Source: Aureibacillus halotolerans (GTDB lineage: Bacteria > Bacillota > Bacilli > Bacillales > DSM-28697). From it: DNA of 64,000 bases. The DNA lies in NCBI RefSeq assembly GCF_004363045.1, contig NZ_SNYJ01000009.1:107370-171369 (forward strand), written 5' to 3'. The notes below the pieces were generated by a model. It saw only the letters and a program-made list of their open reading frames with translations, was not told the DNA's origin and ran no database searches. A program made the translations under genes and the position numbers. This document shows positions 18,623 through 31,100 of the stretch, piece by piece. Each line of letters opens with the position of its first letter. Positions within the stretch are counted from its first letter, which is position 1.

Positions 18623-19153
18623 ATGTTTCAAATTATTCCCACCCAGCTTTTCGGTCATTTTAAGGCCATGGCTGAAGAAGAGCCCGCGTATGAAGATGGG
18701 GCTCGTCTCCTTGCTCAAGCGAACCATGGGACTCTGTACTTGTTCACAAAAGAGGATGCACGCATTCTCGATACGCTAAATGCTTCCACAACTGAGCAAA
18801 CCTCTCTACATGCTATGACATCAATTGCATCGTTAGACCATATTCCGCGCTTTACGACGGCAGACCGTGTCATTATTGCAGTGCCTAGAGAACATCACAC
18901 GGAAGCAGTCTCTTTGTGCCAAAAAGCGCAATCTATGGGCGCTCAAGTGCTTGCGCTATCAACTTCAGATCCAAGTTCTTCTGAGAAAGGTCTATATTCT
19001 TTAGCGGACATCTTCATCTCCATGCATGTGAAAGACGGTCTTTATCCAAATGAGAATGGGAAAAGAGTTGTCATCCCCCACGCATTTTCTTTCTTGATGG
19101 CTTACTACTGGCTCAGTTTAACAGTACAGGATATTTTGGATGAACTTCACTGA
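18623..19153 (+). CDS. ywjG: DUF2529 protein (YwjG)
   Basis: A 176-residue soluble protein of unknown function, divergent from spo0F as in B. subtilis. It resembles a SIS-like fold, with alternating strands and helices and a sugar-isomerase-like stretch ADRVIIAVPREHHTEAVSLC. The start at ATG 18623 has GGAGG 8 bases upstream; a TTG five codons earlier overlaps that site. The gene is followed by mosaic repeat copy B and then convergent pyrG. No active-site residues can be assigned. Confidence 0.85.
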   Translation: MFQIIPTQLFGHFKAMAEEEPAYEDGARLLAQANHGTLYLFTKEDARILDTLNASTTEQTSLHAMTSIASLDHIPRFTTADRVIIAVPREHHTEAVSLCQKAQSMGAQVLALSTSDPSSSEKGLYSLADIFISMHVKDGLYPNENGKRVVIPHAFSFLMAYYWLSLTVQDILDELH

Positions 19154-19159
19154 ATTTAA

Positions 19160-19990
19160 CGAACCCAACTTTCGCACCTTACATTTAGCAGACACGCTTA
19201 GGTATAACTCAGTAAACCCTGCAATTTATTGTTGGGGTAGCTTTATATACAAGCTGTCATACGTTCGCTTTCACCCTAAAGGGCACAAGTGCAACATCGA
19301 TTCGGAAATACCTCATCGTGTTTTCTTTGCCGCAGGATTTTTGATGTGACAAGAGCTAAAAAGGGGCTCATCTAGTGATTTAGCTTCTAAAAGTCAGCTT
19401 CTTTACTGAAAGACGACCTTTTAGAAATACAGAATTGTGGGCACCGGCATCATTCCTATTTACTGAATACAGCGGGAGGTGTTTTGGAGAGGTCAATTGA
19501 TCTCATAAGTCCACCGCTGCATCAATACTGCATTAGGTGATATAACTTTGTATGAAACGATGCATTTAGTTGTCTTGTTTGCCGAAGCAAAGCAGCTTAA
19601 CTCACTTCTCCATTTTCTCCGTTATATGTGACCGAGACAAAATAAAAACAATTTACGCAGAAACAACCATCAGCGTAGTCAAAATACGCAGACTCCTGCG
19701 GGAACAGTGCGAGCTGAAGATCCCCTTGGAAAGCAAGATTCCGAGGAAGCTGAAGCCGTGCCCGCGGACAGCGCAGTATTTTGACGAAGCGGTCGTAATT
19801 TTGTTACACCCTAAAGGGCACAAGTGCATCATCGTTTCGAAAGGACCTCATCGTGTTTTCTTTGCCGCTAGTTATTTAGAGGATTGTGAGCACTGCCAGC
19901 AAGATGTAATTCGGTCTCACCTTGCTTCTACTCAGTCAGGCACTACGAGCGTTAAAGGTGATTTTTGCACTGCGGAAGTTGTCTAACAAA
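19160..19990 (+). repeat. Mosaic dispersed repeat, copy B
   Basis: About 0.83 kb filling the space between ywjG and pyrG. It begins with ACTTTCGCACCTTACATTTA and ends near GCGGAAGTTGTCTAA. The main core is at 19685-19789, with the stem partly broken by substitutions. The 60-bp module occurs twice in the plus orientation, at 19272-19332 and 19807-19868. Long spurious frames cross it. Confidence 0.85.
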
Positions 19991-20004
19991 TTAAAGATCT
20001 CACC

Positions 20005-20054
20005 AAAAAAAGCTGTCCGCAAGTCATACCGATGACCTGCAAGACAGCTTTTTT
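20005..20054. terminator. Bidirectional terminator, pyrG side
   Basis: AAAAAAGCTGTC and GACAGCTTTTTT arms enclose an AAGTCAT-type inner stem, with an A run on the left and a T run on the right. It serves pyrG from the minus strand, 11 bp past its stop, and could also stop plus-strand transcripts. It belongs to the dispersed stem-loop family. Confidence 0.8.
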
Positions 20055-20065
20055 AAATGTGATGA

Positions 20066-21703
<1,638 letters not shown>

Positions 21704-21734
21704 TCAGAGCAAGCCGTCTTTTCTTATGGGCACA

Positions 21735-21863
21735 CAAAAAAACAAAAGTGACCCCTTTTTATTGTGCGGGAGCACTTTTGCTTTGATTAAACTATTTCCA
21801 TGAATAGCCTATATTCCGTCAAGAGCCCACACCTATTTTACTTGCGGGTGTGAGAGAAGTCAA
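21735..21863 (-). promoter_or_regulatory. pyrG promoter and CTP-responsive attenuation leader
   Basis: On the minus strand TTGACT and TAAAAT are separated by 17 bases (21858-21863 and 21835-21840). The expected start is at 21828 in GGGCTC, the initial sequence required for reiterative G addition in B. subtilis pyrG. A long hairpin at 21743-21780 (AAAAGTG...CACTTTT) is followed by seven T and carries a pyrimidine-rich GCTCCC on its 5' side that extra G residues could pair with. The same hairpin would stop read-through from rpoE. The mechanism is inferred from B. subtilis. Confidence 0.75.
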
Positions 21864-21868
21864 GACGG

Positions 21869-22396
21869 CTATTTCAGGTCATCCTCGTCGTCATCATCAT
21901 CGTCATCGTCGTCATCATCATCATCTAAATCAATGCTTTCAGACTCAAGGTCATCGTCATCAAAGTTGTCCTCGTCGTCATCATCTGCACTATCCAGATC
22001 GCTTTCGTCGTCCTCATCAAAATCATCCAAATCATCAAGGTCCTCTAGATCCTCTAGATCATCATCGTCGTCAAAGTCATTTTTGGCTGCTTTCTTACGT
22101 TTGCGTTTTGGCTTCGCTGGCGTTAGGTCCTCTTCGGTAGTGTCTACAGGATACCAACGCTTCAAGCCCCAGTTATTGTCGCCAGCACTCATAAACCGTC
22201 CATCCACATTGAGGTCGGAAAACAAGCGAGCAATCTTGTCTATTTTTTGCTCTTCTGTAAAATCTTTAAGCTTGCAAATTTCTGCAAAAAGAACGTCAAA
22301 ATCAATCGTTGCTCCTTTGTCTAATAGAAGCTCATAGGCAATGTCGAGCATCGAAAGCTCAGCAAGCTGCTCTTCATTGAACTTTTGTTGAATCAT
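21869..22396 (-). CDS. rpoE: RNA polymerase delta subunit
   Basis: Gram-positive accessory RNA polymerase subunit that aids core recycling and sharpens promoter response. The 175-residue protein has the N-terminal globular HARE-HTH domain (about 1-90: SMLDIAYELLLDKGATIDF, NVDGRF). A basic patch PKRKRKK follows, and then a disordered tail of Asp and Glu, ending in an unbroken run of aspartates. AAAGGGGA precedes the ATG. pyrG follows on the same strand. The His-rich open frame on the opposite strand is a by-product of the Asp codons. Confidence 0.96.
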   Translation of the reverse strand: MIQQKFNEEQLAELSMLDIAYELLLDKGATIDFDVLFAEICKLKDFTEEQKIDKIARLFSDLNVDGRFMSAGDNNWGLKRWYPVDTTEEDLTPAKPKRKRKKAAKNDFDDDDDLEDLEDLDDLDDFDEDDESDLDSADDDDEDNFDDDDLESESIDLDDDDDDDDDDDDDEDDLK

Positions 22397-22632
22397 TTAC
22401 GCGTCCCCTTTATCCCTTAGTCAATCTGCCTTTTCGTTGCAGATGCATATACTATTCACCATTATAAACACTTTACAGTGGTCTATGCCACCTTTTCGTA
22501 AAGAATTGAGACATCCTAATGCGAATTCCTTGTGAGAATGTCCTTTTTGTTGATTTTTCCTTTGAGTGAATCACACCGAAAGCGGTCATACTAATGAAAA
22601 TTCGCTTTACTATTTTACTGGAGGAACACTTG

Positions 22633-23832
22633 ATGAGTATTGTACTACTGTGCCTTAGTTTAATCGTGATTCTGATTATTTTTATTTGGGCAGACATTTA
22701 TTTTGGAAAACGTGTGTTTACAAAAAATAATCCTTCACTCTATTCTGAGGGCTTTAATGATACACCACAGCTGTTTACAGATGGCGGTGAGTTTTTCGAC
22801 ACGTTATTTGCCGATATTGAAAACGCCAAACACGACATTTCTGTGTCATTTTTCATCGTCAAAAAAGATGCCCTTTCACGATTGTTTTTTCAGCATTTGA
22901 AAGAGGCAGCACAACGCGGCGTCTCCGTTTCTCTCCTTATAGATCGGCTAGGTAGTTTTAGAATTGGCAAAAAGGTAATTAAAGAAATAGAAGAGGCAGG
23001 CGTTCGCTTCGCTTTCAGCCATACCCCTAATTTCCCATTCATCTTTTTTAAAGCTTTGGCACGAAATCATCGTAAAATCGCTGTCATAGATGGAGAAATT
23101 AGCTATCTTGGTGGATTCAATGTCGCCAAGGAATACCTCGGTGAAAAACCTAAATTTGGCCCTTGGCGAGATTATCATCTTCGGTTTACTGGGGATGCAG
23201 TCCCAATTGTCCAATCGGTTTTTGCCAAGGATTTCGCCAAGGCAAAACAGATCAAAAACGAGCCCCATTTAAATAAGGCAACAACGCCTCTAGAGCAAAA
23301 GTCGTACACTTTTTTTATTTCAAACGGCTCGAGTGTAGCTCATCACTACATAGAGCTTTTTAACAAGGCAAACGCATCGATCTTTATTGGGTCTCCTTAT
23401 TTTATCCCAAATCATCCGGTCATGATGGCTTTAGTGGATGCGGTGAAACGAGGAATTAAGGTCTCCGTGCTCGTACCGAAAAAGACAGATCATCTGCTCG
23501 TTCAGGAAGCATCATACCCTTACCTAAAGCAGTTACTGGAGTTGGGTTGTCCTGTGTATCAATACGAAAAAGGGTTTTATCACGGGAAATTATGTATGAT
23601 TGATTCGTCTTACGTGGACATCGGAACGGCGAATTTTGATCGGCGCAGCTTTTTCTTAAACAGTGAGATGAATTGCCTGTCTTCAGACCAACAATTGATA
23701 AAGCTTTTGCAGCAACATATTCAACAAGACATTCAAAGCAGCTCAATATTAACACTGGATGAGCTGACAAAGTCCAATCCGATCCAGTGGACGAAACGCG
23801 CAGTTGCCTCATTCGTTGCCGGATTGCTTTAA
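22633..23832 (+). CDS. clsB: Phospholipase D family cardiolipin synthase
   Basis: Membrane-anchored phosphatidyltransferase, most like B. subtilis YwjE (ClsB). The 399-residue protein has one N-terminal transmembrane segment (IVLLCLSLIVILIIFIW) and two HKD catalytic motifs: NHRKIAVIDGEISYLGGFN and YHGKLCMIDSSYVDIGTANFD. The start at 22633 has GGAGG 8 bases upstream; the frame is open 13 codons earlier. It precedes uvsE by 22 bp, the same pair as ywjE-ywjD in B. subtilis. Acting on two phosphatidylglycerols is inferred from the family. Confidence 0.88.
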   Translation: MSIVLLCLSLIVILIIFIWADIYFGKRVFTKNNPSLYSEGFNDTPQLFTDGGEFFDTLFADIENAKHDISVSFFIVKKDALSRLFFQHLKEAAQRGVSVSLLIDRLGSFRIGKKVIKEIEEAGVRFAFSHTPNFPFIFFKALARNHRKIAVIDGEISYLGGFNVAKEYLGEKPKFGPWRDYHLRFTGDAVPIVQSVFAKDFAKAKQIKNEPHLNKATTPLEQKSYTFFISNGSSVAHHYIELFNKANASIFIGSPYFIPNHPVMMALVDAVKRGIKVSVLVPKKTDHLLVQEASYPYLKQLLELGCPVYQYEKGFYHGKLCMIDSSYVDIGTANFDRRSFFLNSEMNCLSSDQQLIKLLQQHIQQDIQSSSILTLDELTKSNPIQWTKRAVASFVAGLL

Positions 23833-23854
23833 GACAGGAAAGGAGCTTCATGTC

Positions 23855-24817
23855 ATGCGCATACGGTTTGGCTATGTAGCCAATAATCTTTCGCTTTGGG
23901 ATGGGTCACCATCAAGCACAATGACCTTTCGTCACTGGTCAACATTATCTGCCGCCGAACGTCAGCGTAAGCTTGAAGCAACAGCTGCTCATAATTTGGA
24001 GACCACCCTACGTATTCTTCATTACAACGTCGCACAAGGCATCCCGTTGTATCGTATGTCCTCCTCACTAATTCCACTTGCCACTCATCCAGAGGTGCAG
24101 TGGGATTACTCGCAGCGCTTCCAAACGCTATTTAGAGAAATCGGCACGTTCAGTAAAACCCACCAGCTTCGCCTCAGCATGCACCCTAACCAATTTACTT
24201 TGTTTACAAGTGACCGAGACGACATCACCGCCAATGCCATAAGTGACATGCTCTATCATCAACAGGTGTTCGAGCAGATGGAATTGTCCCAACGAGGAGT
24301 CATTAACATTCACGTAGGCGGCGCATATGGCGACAAAAAGGCCGCCATTGAACGTTTTTATAGCAACCTTTCACGCCTTCCCAAAAAAGCTCGTCTATTA
24401 ATGACACTGGAAAATGATGATCGGACATACAATGCGGAAGAAACGCTAGCCATATGCCAGCAGGCAAATATTCCAATGGTGTTTGACTACCATCATCACA
24501 AAGCATTGCCTTCTGAACGTTCGCTTGAAGACCTTTTGCCAAGCATTTTCGCAACTTGGAAACGGTCTCCTTTCAAACCAAAGGTCCACCTCTCTTCCCC
24601 ACGCAATGCAAAAGAGTTTCGCAAGCACGCTGAGTTCGTTGATCCGGCATTTGTAAGACCTTTTTTTCATCTTGCCACTAGCCTCGGCATAGAGTTTGAC
24701 GTCATGATTGAGGCAAAGCAAAAAGAGCAGGCTCTCCTTGCCCTGCTCTCTCAGTTGGAGAAAGAACGCCGCGTCAAACGACTCGCTGGTGGTGTGTTGG
24801 ACTGGCCGACCCCTTAA
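23855..24817 (+). CDS. uvsE: UV DNA damage endonuclease
   Basis: TIM-barrel metal-dependent endonuclease that nicks 5' of UV photoproducts, starting an alternative excision repair. The 320-residue protein has the family N-terminus IRFGYVANNLSLWDGSPS and metal-binding His and Glu residues in LRLSMHPNQFTLF, VINIHVGGAYGDK, LMTLENDDRTY and MVFDYHHHK. The start at ATG 23855 has GGAG 9 bases upstream. It is co-directional with clsB. In spore formers it protects spore DNA, and the B. subtilis orthologue is YwjD. Confidence 0.93.
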   Translation: MRIRFGYVANNLSLWDGSPSSTMTFRHWSTLSAAERQRKLEATAAHNLETTLRILHYNVAQGIPLYRMSSSLIPLATHPEVQWDYSQRFQTLFREIGTFSKTHQLRLSMHPNQFTLFTSDRDDITANAISDMLYHQQVFEQMELSQRGVINIHVGGAYGDKKAAIERFYSNLSRLPKKARLLMTLENDDRTYNAEETLAICQQANIPMVFDYHHHKALPSERSLEDLLPSIFATWKRSPFKPKVHLSSPRNAKEFRKHAEFVDPAFVRPFFHLATSLGIEFDVMIEAKQKEQALLALLSQLEKERRVKRLAGGVLDWPTP

Positions 24818-24819
24818 AG

Positions 24820-24846
24820 AAGGGACTAAAAAGTCCACTCCTTCTC
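24820..24846 (-). terminator. Possible terminator between uvsE and argS
   Basis: GAAGGGACT and AGTCCACTCCTTC form an imperfect stem around AAAA, just past the uvsE stop. On the minus strand it is followed by CTTTAAG, on the plus strand only by TCAAGG, so direction is uncertain. Confidence 0.35.
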
Positions 24847-24929
24847 AAGGCTTCAATCCCTCGCTGTTTTTACCGTTTAGCTTCAGCCGGCCTTCTTAAT
24901 GCTTAGAATCAACTTTTCGAATCGTACGC

Positions 24930-26600
24930 CTACATCCGTTCTGGTGCGTTTACGCCAACAAGCGTAAGCGCATTTTTTAATGTCTGCTGAACCGATTTGA
25001 CAAGCTGCAAACGGGCTTGTGTCAAAGGTCCATTCTCCGGATTAATGACCTTGTCCGCATTGTAAAAGCTGTGGAATGTACTAGCAAGCTCGTGCACATA
25101 CTGCGTAATGCGATGTGGCGCACGTTTATCGGCTGCATCCTTCACCACTTCAGGGAAGCAACCGACTTTCTTTAGAAGGGCCTGCTCTTTGTCGCTCCCT
25201 AGCAACGACAAATCGGCTGATACAGCGACACTGATCCCTTTTTCTTCGGCCTGCTTGAAAATGCTCGATACACGGGCATGCGCATACTGCGCATAAAACA
25301 CAGGGTTGTCATTGGATTCCGATTTCGCCAAATCAATATCAAAATCCAAGTGTGAATCAGGGCTTCTCATCGCAAAGAAGAACCTCATCGCATCAACACC
25401 GACGTCCTCCATCAGTTCACGGAGAGTGACTGCGTTGCCTGTTCGTTTGCTCATTTTCACCTTTTCACCGTTTTCAAACAGATTGACCATCTGAATAATC
25501 TCAACTTCAAGCGTTTCCTTTGAATGACCAAGCGCCTGAATGGCCGCCTGCATTCTTGGAATGTAACCATGGTGGTCAGCACCCCAAATATTAATCAACT
25601 TTGAAAACCCCCGCTCAATCTTGTCCTGATGATAGGCAATGTCTGGGGTTAGGTACGTGTAAGAACCATCGCTTTTAATGAGCACTCGGTCTTTGTCGTC
25701 GCCGTAAGTGGTGGAACGGAACCAAGTAGCTCCCTCTTCTTCGTAAATCTCACCATTTGCTTTTAATGTATCTAGCGCAGGCTGAATTTTTCCATTCTGA
25801 TAGAGAGAGGTTTCGGAATACCATTCATCAAATGGCACCTTGAAATCCAACAAATCCTTTTTCAGCTTGTCCAATTCAAATTGCAGACCATAGGCTCGGA
25901 ATGCAGCTAATCGGTCTGCTTCCGTTTGCGACACATAGCTTTCACCGTCCTGCTCCGCAAGCTGGCGGGCAATGTCTATGATATCGGCTCCGTGGTAGCC
26001 ATCTTTCGGCATTTCCTTCTCCTGACCAAGTGCTTGAAAATAACGCGCTTCAATGGAACGAGCGAGTTGATCGACTTGGTTCCCAGCGTCATTAATGTAG
26101 TATTCCCTTGACACTTCGTGTCCTGCCGCCTGCAAAATATTACACAACGAATCACCAACAGCAGCTCCGCGAGCATGGCCAAGGTGCAGGGTGCCAGTCG
26201 GATTGGCAGACACAAATTCCACTTGAATGCGTTCAGGCTTGTCCGCATTCGAAGATCCGTAAGTGTCTTTGGCTTCAAGCACCTCTTCAACGACACCGAT
26301 GAGCGCATGAACGTCTAAGCGAAAATTAATAAACCCTGGTCCAGCAATCTGAATATCGCTAACAGCTGTTTTTTGTTTATTAAAGGCAGCGACAATTGAC
26401 TCCGCAATAGCACGAGGCGCTTTTTTCGCCGGACGTGCCAACTGCATTGCAATGTTTGTTGCATAATCGCCATGGGTTGAATCCTTTGGTGTTTCCAATA
26501 GGACAGTCGGGAGCTCTTCCTCTGTGACGAGGCCAGTTGCTAAAACGGCTCTTTCGACCTCCTTACTGATGGCCTGTTTCTTTGCTTCAAGAATGCTCAT
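24930..26600 (-). CDS. argS: Arginyl-tRNA synthetase
   Basis: Class I synthetase charging tRNA-Arg. The 556-residue protein begins with the Arg-specific Add1 tRNA-binding domain ([15 protein letters not shown]). The HIGH-type motif reads [19 protein letters not shown], the KMSKS-type motif is [12 protein letters not shown], and a C-terminal DALR anticodon-binding domain contains [23 protein letters not shown] precedes the ATG. The start overlaps the ywiB stop by 4 bases, so ywiB-argS is a coupled pair, as in B. subtilis. Confidence 0.97.
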   Translation of the reverse strand: MSILEAKKQAISKEVERAVLATGLVTEEELPTVLLETPKDSTHGDYATNIAMQLARPAKKAPRAIAESIVAAFNKQKTAVSDIQIAGPGFINFRLDVHALIGVVEEVLEAKDTYGSSNADKPERIQVEFVSANPTGTLHLGHARGAAVGDSLCNILQAAGHEVSREYYINDAGNQVDQLARSIEARYFQALGQEKEMPKDGYHGADIIDIARQLAEQDGESYVSQTEADRLAAFRAYGLQFELDKLKKDLLDFKVPFDEWYSETSLYQNGKIQPALDTLKANGEIYEEEGATWFRSTTYGDDKDRVLIKSDGSYTYLTPDIAYHQDKIERGFSKLINIWGADHHGYIPRMQAAIQALGHSKETLEVEIIQMVNLFENGEKVKMSKRTGNAVTLRELMEDVGVDAMRFFFAMRSPDSHLDFDIDLAKSESNDNPVFYAQYAHARVSSIFKQAEEKGISVAVSADLSLLGSDKEQALLKKVGCFPEVVKDAADKRAPHRITQYVHELASTFHSFYNADKVINPENGPLTQARLQLVKSVQQTLKNALTLVGVNAPERM

Positions 26601-27034
26601 ATTGTGTCCTCCATTATCTTTATCGTTGTATGATGAAACGCGGTAGCACCGCCAATGTCAAACTGGTAACGAAAGACCAAACTCGCATTAATGCCATCTT
26701 GGTCTTGAAAAGAGACCGATTCCGTTGTTGCTTTTGTAATCCATTGCCCCCACGGAACCTCATACTGCCCCTCTGTCGTCTCTCCTTCTCGATACACTTG
26801 ACGCATCGAGCGCCCTCCGCTTCGAACGACCTTAAGCTCCGGTGGGTTCTTGTCTACCTCAAAGCGAACGACATTTTGTGTCCGTTCCTCATCTTCTCCC
26901 TCTTCATAAAAAACGAGAAACAGTCCGTTATTTGTTCTGCGGCGAATGCCTTTCGCTTCCACATGGATCGTTTCTTGTTCACCATCGCTTTTGATCATCG
27001 TATCCATAAGCACCTTGACTGCATGGGACGCCAT
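26597..27034 (-). CDS. ywiB: DUF1934 protein (YwiB)
   Basis: A 145-residue protein of the DUF1934 family, a small calycin-like beta-barrel of unknown function. The beta-rich pattern and segments [13 protein letters not shown] and [10 protein letters not shown] fit the family. The start at ATG 27034 is preceded by AGGTGAAGGG; the frame is open 38 codons upstream without family similarity. It overlaps the argS start by 4 bases (ATGA), so translation of the two is coupled. No ligand or partner can be named. Confidence 0.85.
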   Translation of the reverse strand: MASHAVKVLMDTMIKSDGEQETIHVEAKGIRRRTNNGLFLVFYEEGEDEERTQNVVRFEVDKNPPELKVVRSGGRSMRQVYREGETTEGQYEVPWGQWITKATTESVSFQDQDGINASLVFRYQFDIGGATAFHHTTIKIMEDTI

Positions 27035-27158
27035 CCCTTCACCTGCTTTCCTTACTCCACTCTGAACGTGCGCACTTTCTCTATTATAAAGTTCTTTAGG
27101 ACCACCTGCAAACGAGGAAATAGTCATCCATCTATTGGTGATATACACAGGTTTTTCC

Positions 27159-27187
27159 TTGACGTTGCGCCTTTTTTCCTATAGTCT
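27159..27187 (+). promoter_or_regulatory. Promoter of the OmpR-type regulator
   Basis: TTGACG and TAGTCT are separated by exactly 17 bases, about 70 bp upstream of the regulator start. Confidence 0.5.
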
Positions 27188-27258
27188 TTTTAGTATTAAA
27201 CAGATTGTATCTTCGTATGTTCTTTCCAAAATGACCCTTAAAGGGAAGGGGAGTAGCC

Positions 27259-28008
27259 ATGGCGAACGAAAAAATCATGGTCGTTGATGATGACATCGAG
27301 ATCAATGAAATACTAACTCTGTACCTACGTAAAAATGGATTTCAGGTCATCTCAGCTGACGAGGGTCCAAAAGCTGTGGAATTGGTCAGATTGGAACAAC
27401 CTGACCTCATTTTATTGGACGTGTTGTTACCAGGTCTTGACGGCTTCGACGTATGTCGAGAGATTCGTCAGCTTACGAAAGCACCTATACTATTTGTTTC
27501 AAGCAAAAACGACGAGATTGATAAAGTCCTTGGTCTCGGTCTCGGTGCCGATGATTTCATAACGAAACCATTTAGCCCGAACGAGCTTGTCGCTCGTGTG
27601 AAGGCTCATATTCGCAGAAATACTTTTTTCAATGAAAGTGACACCGTAAAAACGCCAAAAGTCCTTTTCGCCGGTGATCTGGAAGTTGATTTACTCCGCC
27701 ATGTTTGCAAGCTTCATAACAAAGAGGTATCTCTTTCTAAAAAAGAATTTGAGCTTTTGTCTGTAATGATTCAAAGACCTGATCAAACATTCACGTTAGA
27801 TGATTTGTACAATCGTGTATGGGGCCTTGAGAGTTTAAGCGATACGAGGACAGTCATGGTACATATTCATAATTTAAGAAAGAAGATTGAATTGGACCCT
27901 GCCAATCCAAATTATATCCTTACCGTTCGCGGCATTGGCTATCGGTTTAATGGTGAAGCGTGCACTGATGAACCGACCACTATCACTACAGCAAGCTCTA
28001 GTAATTAA
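27259..28008 (+). CDS. OmpR/PhoB-family response regulator
   Basis: Two-component DNA-binding regulator of 249 residues. The receiver domain (about 1-115) has Asp10-Asp11-Asp12, phosphoacceptor Asp54 (LILLDVLLPGLDGF), Ser81 and Lys103. The winged-helix domain (about 135-232) has KKEFELLSVMIQRPDQTF and the recognition region TVMVHIHNLRKKIE. A Ser/Thr-rich tail follows. GGGAAGGGGAG lies upstream of the ATG. It is convergent with the giant sensor kinase gene across a shared terminator and is its most likely partner, although no classical co-directional kinase gene is present. Targets are unknown. Confidence 0.88.
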   Translation: MANEKIMVVDDDIEINEILTLYLRKNGFQVISADEGPKAVELVRLEQPDLILLDVLLPGLDGFDVCREIRQLTKAPILFVSSKNDEIDKVLGLGLGADDFITKPFSPNELVARVKAHIRRNTFFNESDTVKTPKVLFAGDLEVDLLRHVCKLHNKEVSLSKKEFELLSVMIQRPDQTFTLDDLYNRVWGLESLSDTRTVMVHIHNLRKKIELDPANPNYILTVRGIGYRFNGEACTDEPTTITTASSSN

Positions 28009-28022
28009 TTGTTCACCATGAT

Positions 28023-28065
28023 GAGGCTGTCCCGAAAGTCACCATACGACTTTCGAGACAGCCTC
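28023..28065. terminator. Bidirectional terminator between regulator and sensor kinase
   Basis: GAGGCTGTC/GACAGCCTC outer stem (9 bp) and GAAAGTC/GACTTTC inner stem. It lies between two convergent genes and belongs to the dispersed stem-loop family. Confidence 0.8.
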
Positions 28066-28155
28066 ATTGTTCTTCTATACAAGGGGCTTCCCAATATAGT
28101 GGGTAAACATCCCTTATTCGAGCTTACAAGTTAGGTCCTCACCGCCATTCCTTCA

Positions 28156-31100
28156 TCACTTCAACGGGCAAAGTGGAAGGGAGAACACGAACACTGCGCC
28201 ACTTGAGTTTGAAGTTGCCTCTTCGGCCCAAATACTTCCGCCGTGATAATGAATCAGCTCTTTGCAAATGGCCAGCCCAAGACCGGTCCCACCACCAGAT
28301 TGTCTTCCTTGATAAAACCGATCAAACAGAAACGGGATATCTTCCTTTCTCAAACCGTTGCCGTTGTCTTCCACCTTTACATAGAGCGTCTGCGTTGAGC
28401 AGCGAAAGGTGATGTGTATTTGAGTCACCCCTCCCCCATGCTCAATGGCGTTGTGGATGAAATTGGACACCACCCGCTCAATGCTATCCATATGCACAGA
28501 AACACATTTTTCACCGATTTGTTCTCCATGAATATCAAATTGGACGCCAGCCTCCCAGAGCTCAAATGCCAGTTTCTCCGAAATAAAATCCATTAGCCAC
28601 TGGACACGATGCTCCTGCCTCACAAATGTGGCATCTCCAGACTCTAGCTTTGCGAGCTGGAACAACGACTGAATCAGACCAGACAGCTTATTCGTCTTTT
28701 CTAAAACACTTTGCAAATATTTTTGTCGTTGCGCTTTGCTCGGTACCATATCATCCATTAACGTCTCTATATAGCCTTTTATCACAGCAACAGGACTTTG
28801 CAAGTCGTGTGAGATGTTTGACAGCAGTTGTCTTCTTGATTGCTCGACCTCAGCAAGACGCTCACTTTTTTGCTCAAGCTCCTGCAATGACTGCTCCAAT
28901 TCATATGTCCTGCTACGGACTTCATTTTCAAGCTTCTCGGTGAACATCGCATTTTCTAGTGAAATTGCAATTTGGGACACTAAAAGTTCAATGAGTTCCA
29001 TTTGAGCTGGCGAAAACGACTGCTGCGACATTCTGTTCTCAATATAAATCAATGCGATGAGCTTTTCTTGACGAACAATGGGCAAGCAGAGAACAAAATT
29101 CGGTTGTACACGAGCCATGTAATAGGCGTTCATCCAAATGCTTCGGTCGGCAGGGGAAGTGATACTCACCGGCTTTTTTTCTTCCATGACATATTGCAGG
29201 ACTTCGGTTAAGGCACCTGGATACGTTTCAGCAGCAATTTTGTCAGATGCCAGCCATTCGTAGACTCCTTCCTCCATCACACCTTCTACAAAAAAGGTCT
29301 CCTCACGCCGCAGAAACAAAACGCCCCTGTGCCCTCCGGCATATTGCAACGCTAAAGTTAACAAGGTTTCTACTAATGTCGTTAAGTGGATGTTTTCAGA
29401 AATCATTTGTGACGCACGGACAATCGTTCCAACATCAACGGATTGCTGAAACGCTGCTCTAGACAATTCCTTTGAACGATTGATGTCGAGATCGCCACGC
29501 TGAGAAAAGGCAGGGAAAGCTATAAACACTTGTTTTTGTCTAAAAGAGCTCCCCCAGAGGGCGTAATCCTTTGCTGCTTCCTCAGCGAACCAGCTGGCTA
29601 CCTTATCGCGGTGATACGCGGCATACATTTCAGCACCACGTTCACTCGCTAAAGCAGCAAAATGCAAGAAGCCGTGAACACGTGCATTTTCTGACGCCAT
29701 CTCGTAAAATCGTTGCGCTTCATCAATATCAAGCTTTAGACGCGCACGTTCTGCGAGCACAAGGTACTTTTTATGGAGCAGGTCTTCACTGCGAAAGCGT
29801 CTCGACTTCTCAAAGAACCGCAGCAAGCTTTCTAGTTTAACGAGACTCTTTCTTCTATCTCTTCGTGAGCTTTTGGCCTCGATTAGAAATGCGGAGGAGA
29901 GTGCGTCCATGACCATTACTGTAACCACACCAAGTCCTGACCAGTGTGGCATTTGCCGACTGCTTTGAAGCTGTTCAACCTCTAAACAGACGGCCTTGTA
30001 TTGACCTGCCCAGAAGGAAAATTGAACGTACAGCAATGGCCAAATTTCTTGTTCTCCATGTGACCACCATGCGGGTCGATTTGGTAAAGGGCGTCCATCG
30101 ACAATGCTTTGTGCACACTGAGTTGCATAGGCAAAACGTTCCTTTGTTTCCGGTGTCCCCTCCATCTGACGCCAGTGGACTTGAGAAGCAATCAGTGGTT
30201 CTCCAGCCTCCATCGCGCACATAATCCAGGCTGATGCCAGTCGTGGCTGAATAGTGGACTGTGATCCTTGCCGAAAAAGGGAGAGCTGTTCTTCAATCAT
30301 TTGTAAGCTTTGTCGGACACCCGTCTCCCAGTGATCTACCCAAAAACACCTGACATAGAGCACCCAGCCTAAAAACAGACCACCTTTCGACGAATCCTTT
30401 GCTAGATTCATCGCTGTTTTTGTCACCACCAAGGCTAACTCTGGTCGTTCTTTATACACTGAAAGGTACCAAGCATAAAAGGCAAGCAAAGACGGCGTGT
30501 GCAAATCAGGCCTTTTCGTCGTAAAAAACAATGACTGCTCTGCAGCTACTGAAAAAGCGATGTCCTTCTTTAGAAATAGCAAACACATGATTTCATTCCA
30601 GAGCATAGCCTCAACACTTGACTGCGGTACGACTGGCTGGTCCTCAAGTGCTTCAGCAAAGGATTGCATAGAGGCAAGTTCCCAATGATTTCTCCATTTA
30701 CGCCACCATAGCGTTGGCAGCAGGAAGGACGAATGTGACGTGGCTTTTAACAGCCGTAATGCCTTCATACCGGTTTTTAATGCTTCTCCTGTTCGCCCGT
30801 CTAATTGAAAATAATGCATAAAATAGAATAGGGCTTCCGCTTGCTCCTCTTTCGATTGCGAGCATTGCTTTAATTGCACGCAATACGAATGAGCAAGTTG
30901 AGGTTCCTTTGACAAAATAGCGTTCTCCGCACAACAACGCAAGAGAATCCACCACAATTGCTGGTAGGTGTTTGACTCAGGCAGCTGCTCCATTAATTTA
31001 AGCGCCTTATCAAAATAAAATGTTGCCGTTTCGGGCACCCCGGTTTTCATTGCCTGCTCCCCTATTGAGATAAGCAATTGAACCATTTTCGGCTGAAGAG

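Noticed and set aside
19570..19986. 138-residue plus-strand frame in repeat copy B
   Set aside because: Runs across repeat blocks whose other copies are frameshifted; similar short frames appear in each copy because the core has few stops.
21850..22140. Histidine-rich plus-strand frame opposite rpoE
   Set aside because: It is the complement of the Asp-codon run in the delta subunit tail; no site or similarity.
26601..27258. T-box or other tRNA-sensing leader for argS
   Set aside because: argS is coupled to ywiB, and no T-box core sequence was seen upstream of ywiB.
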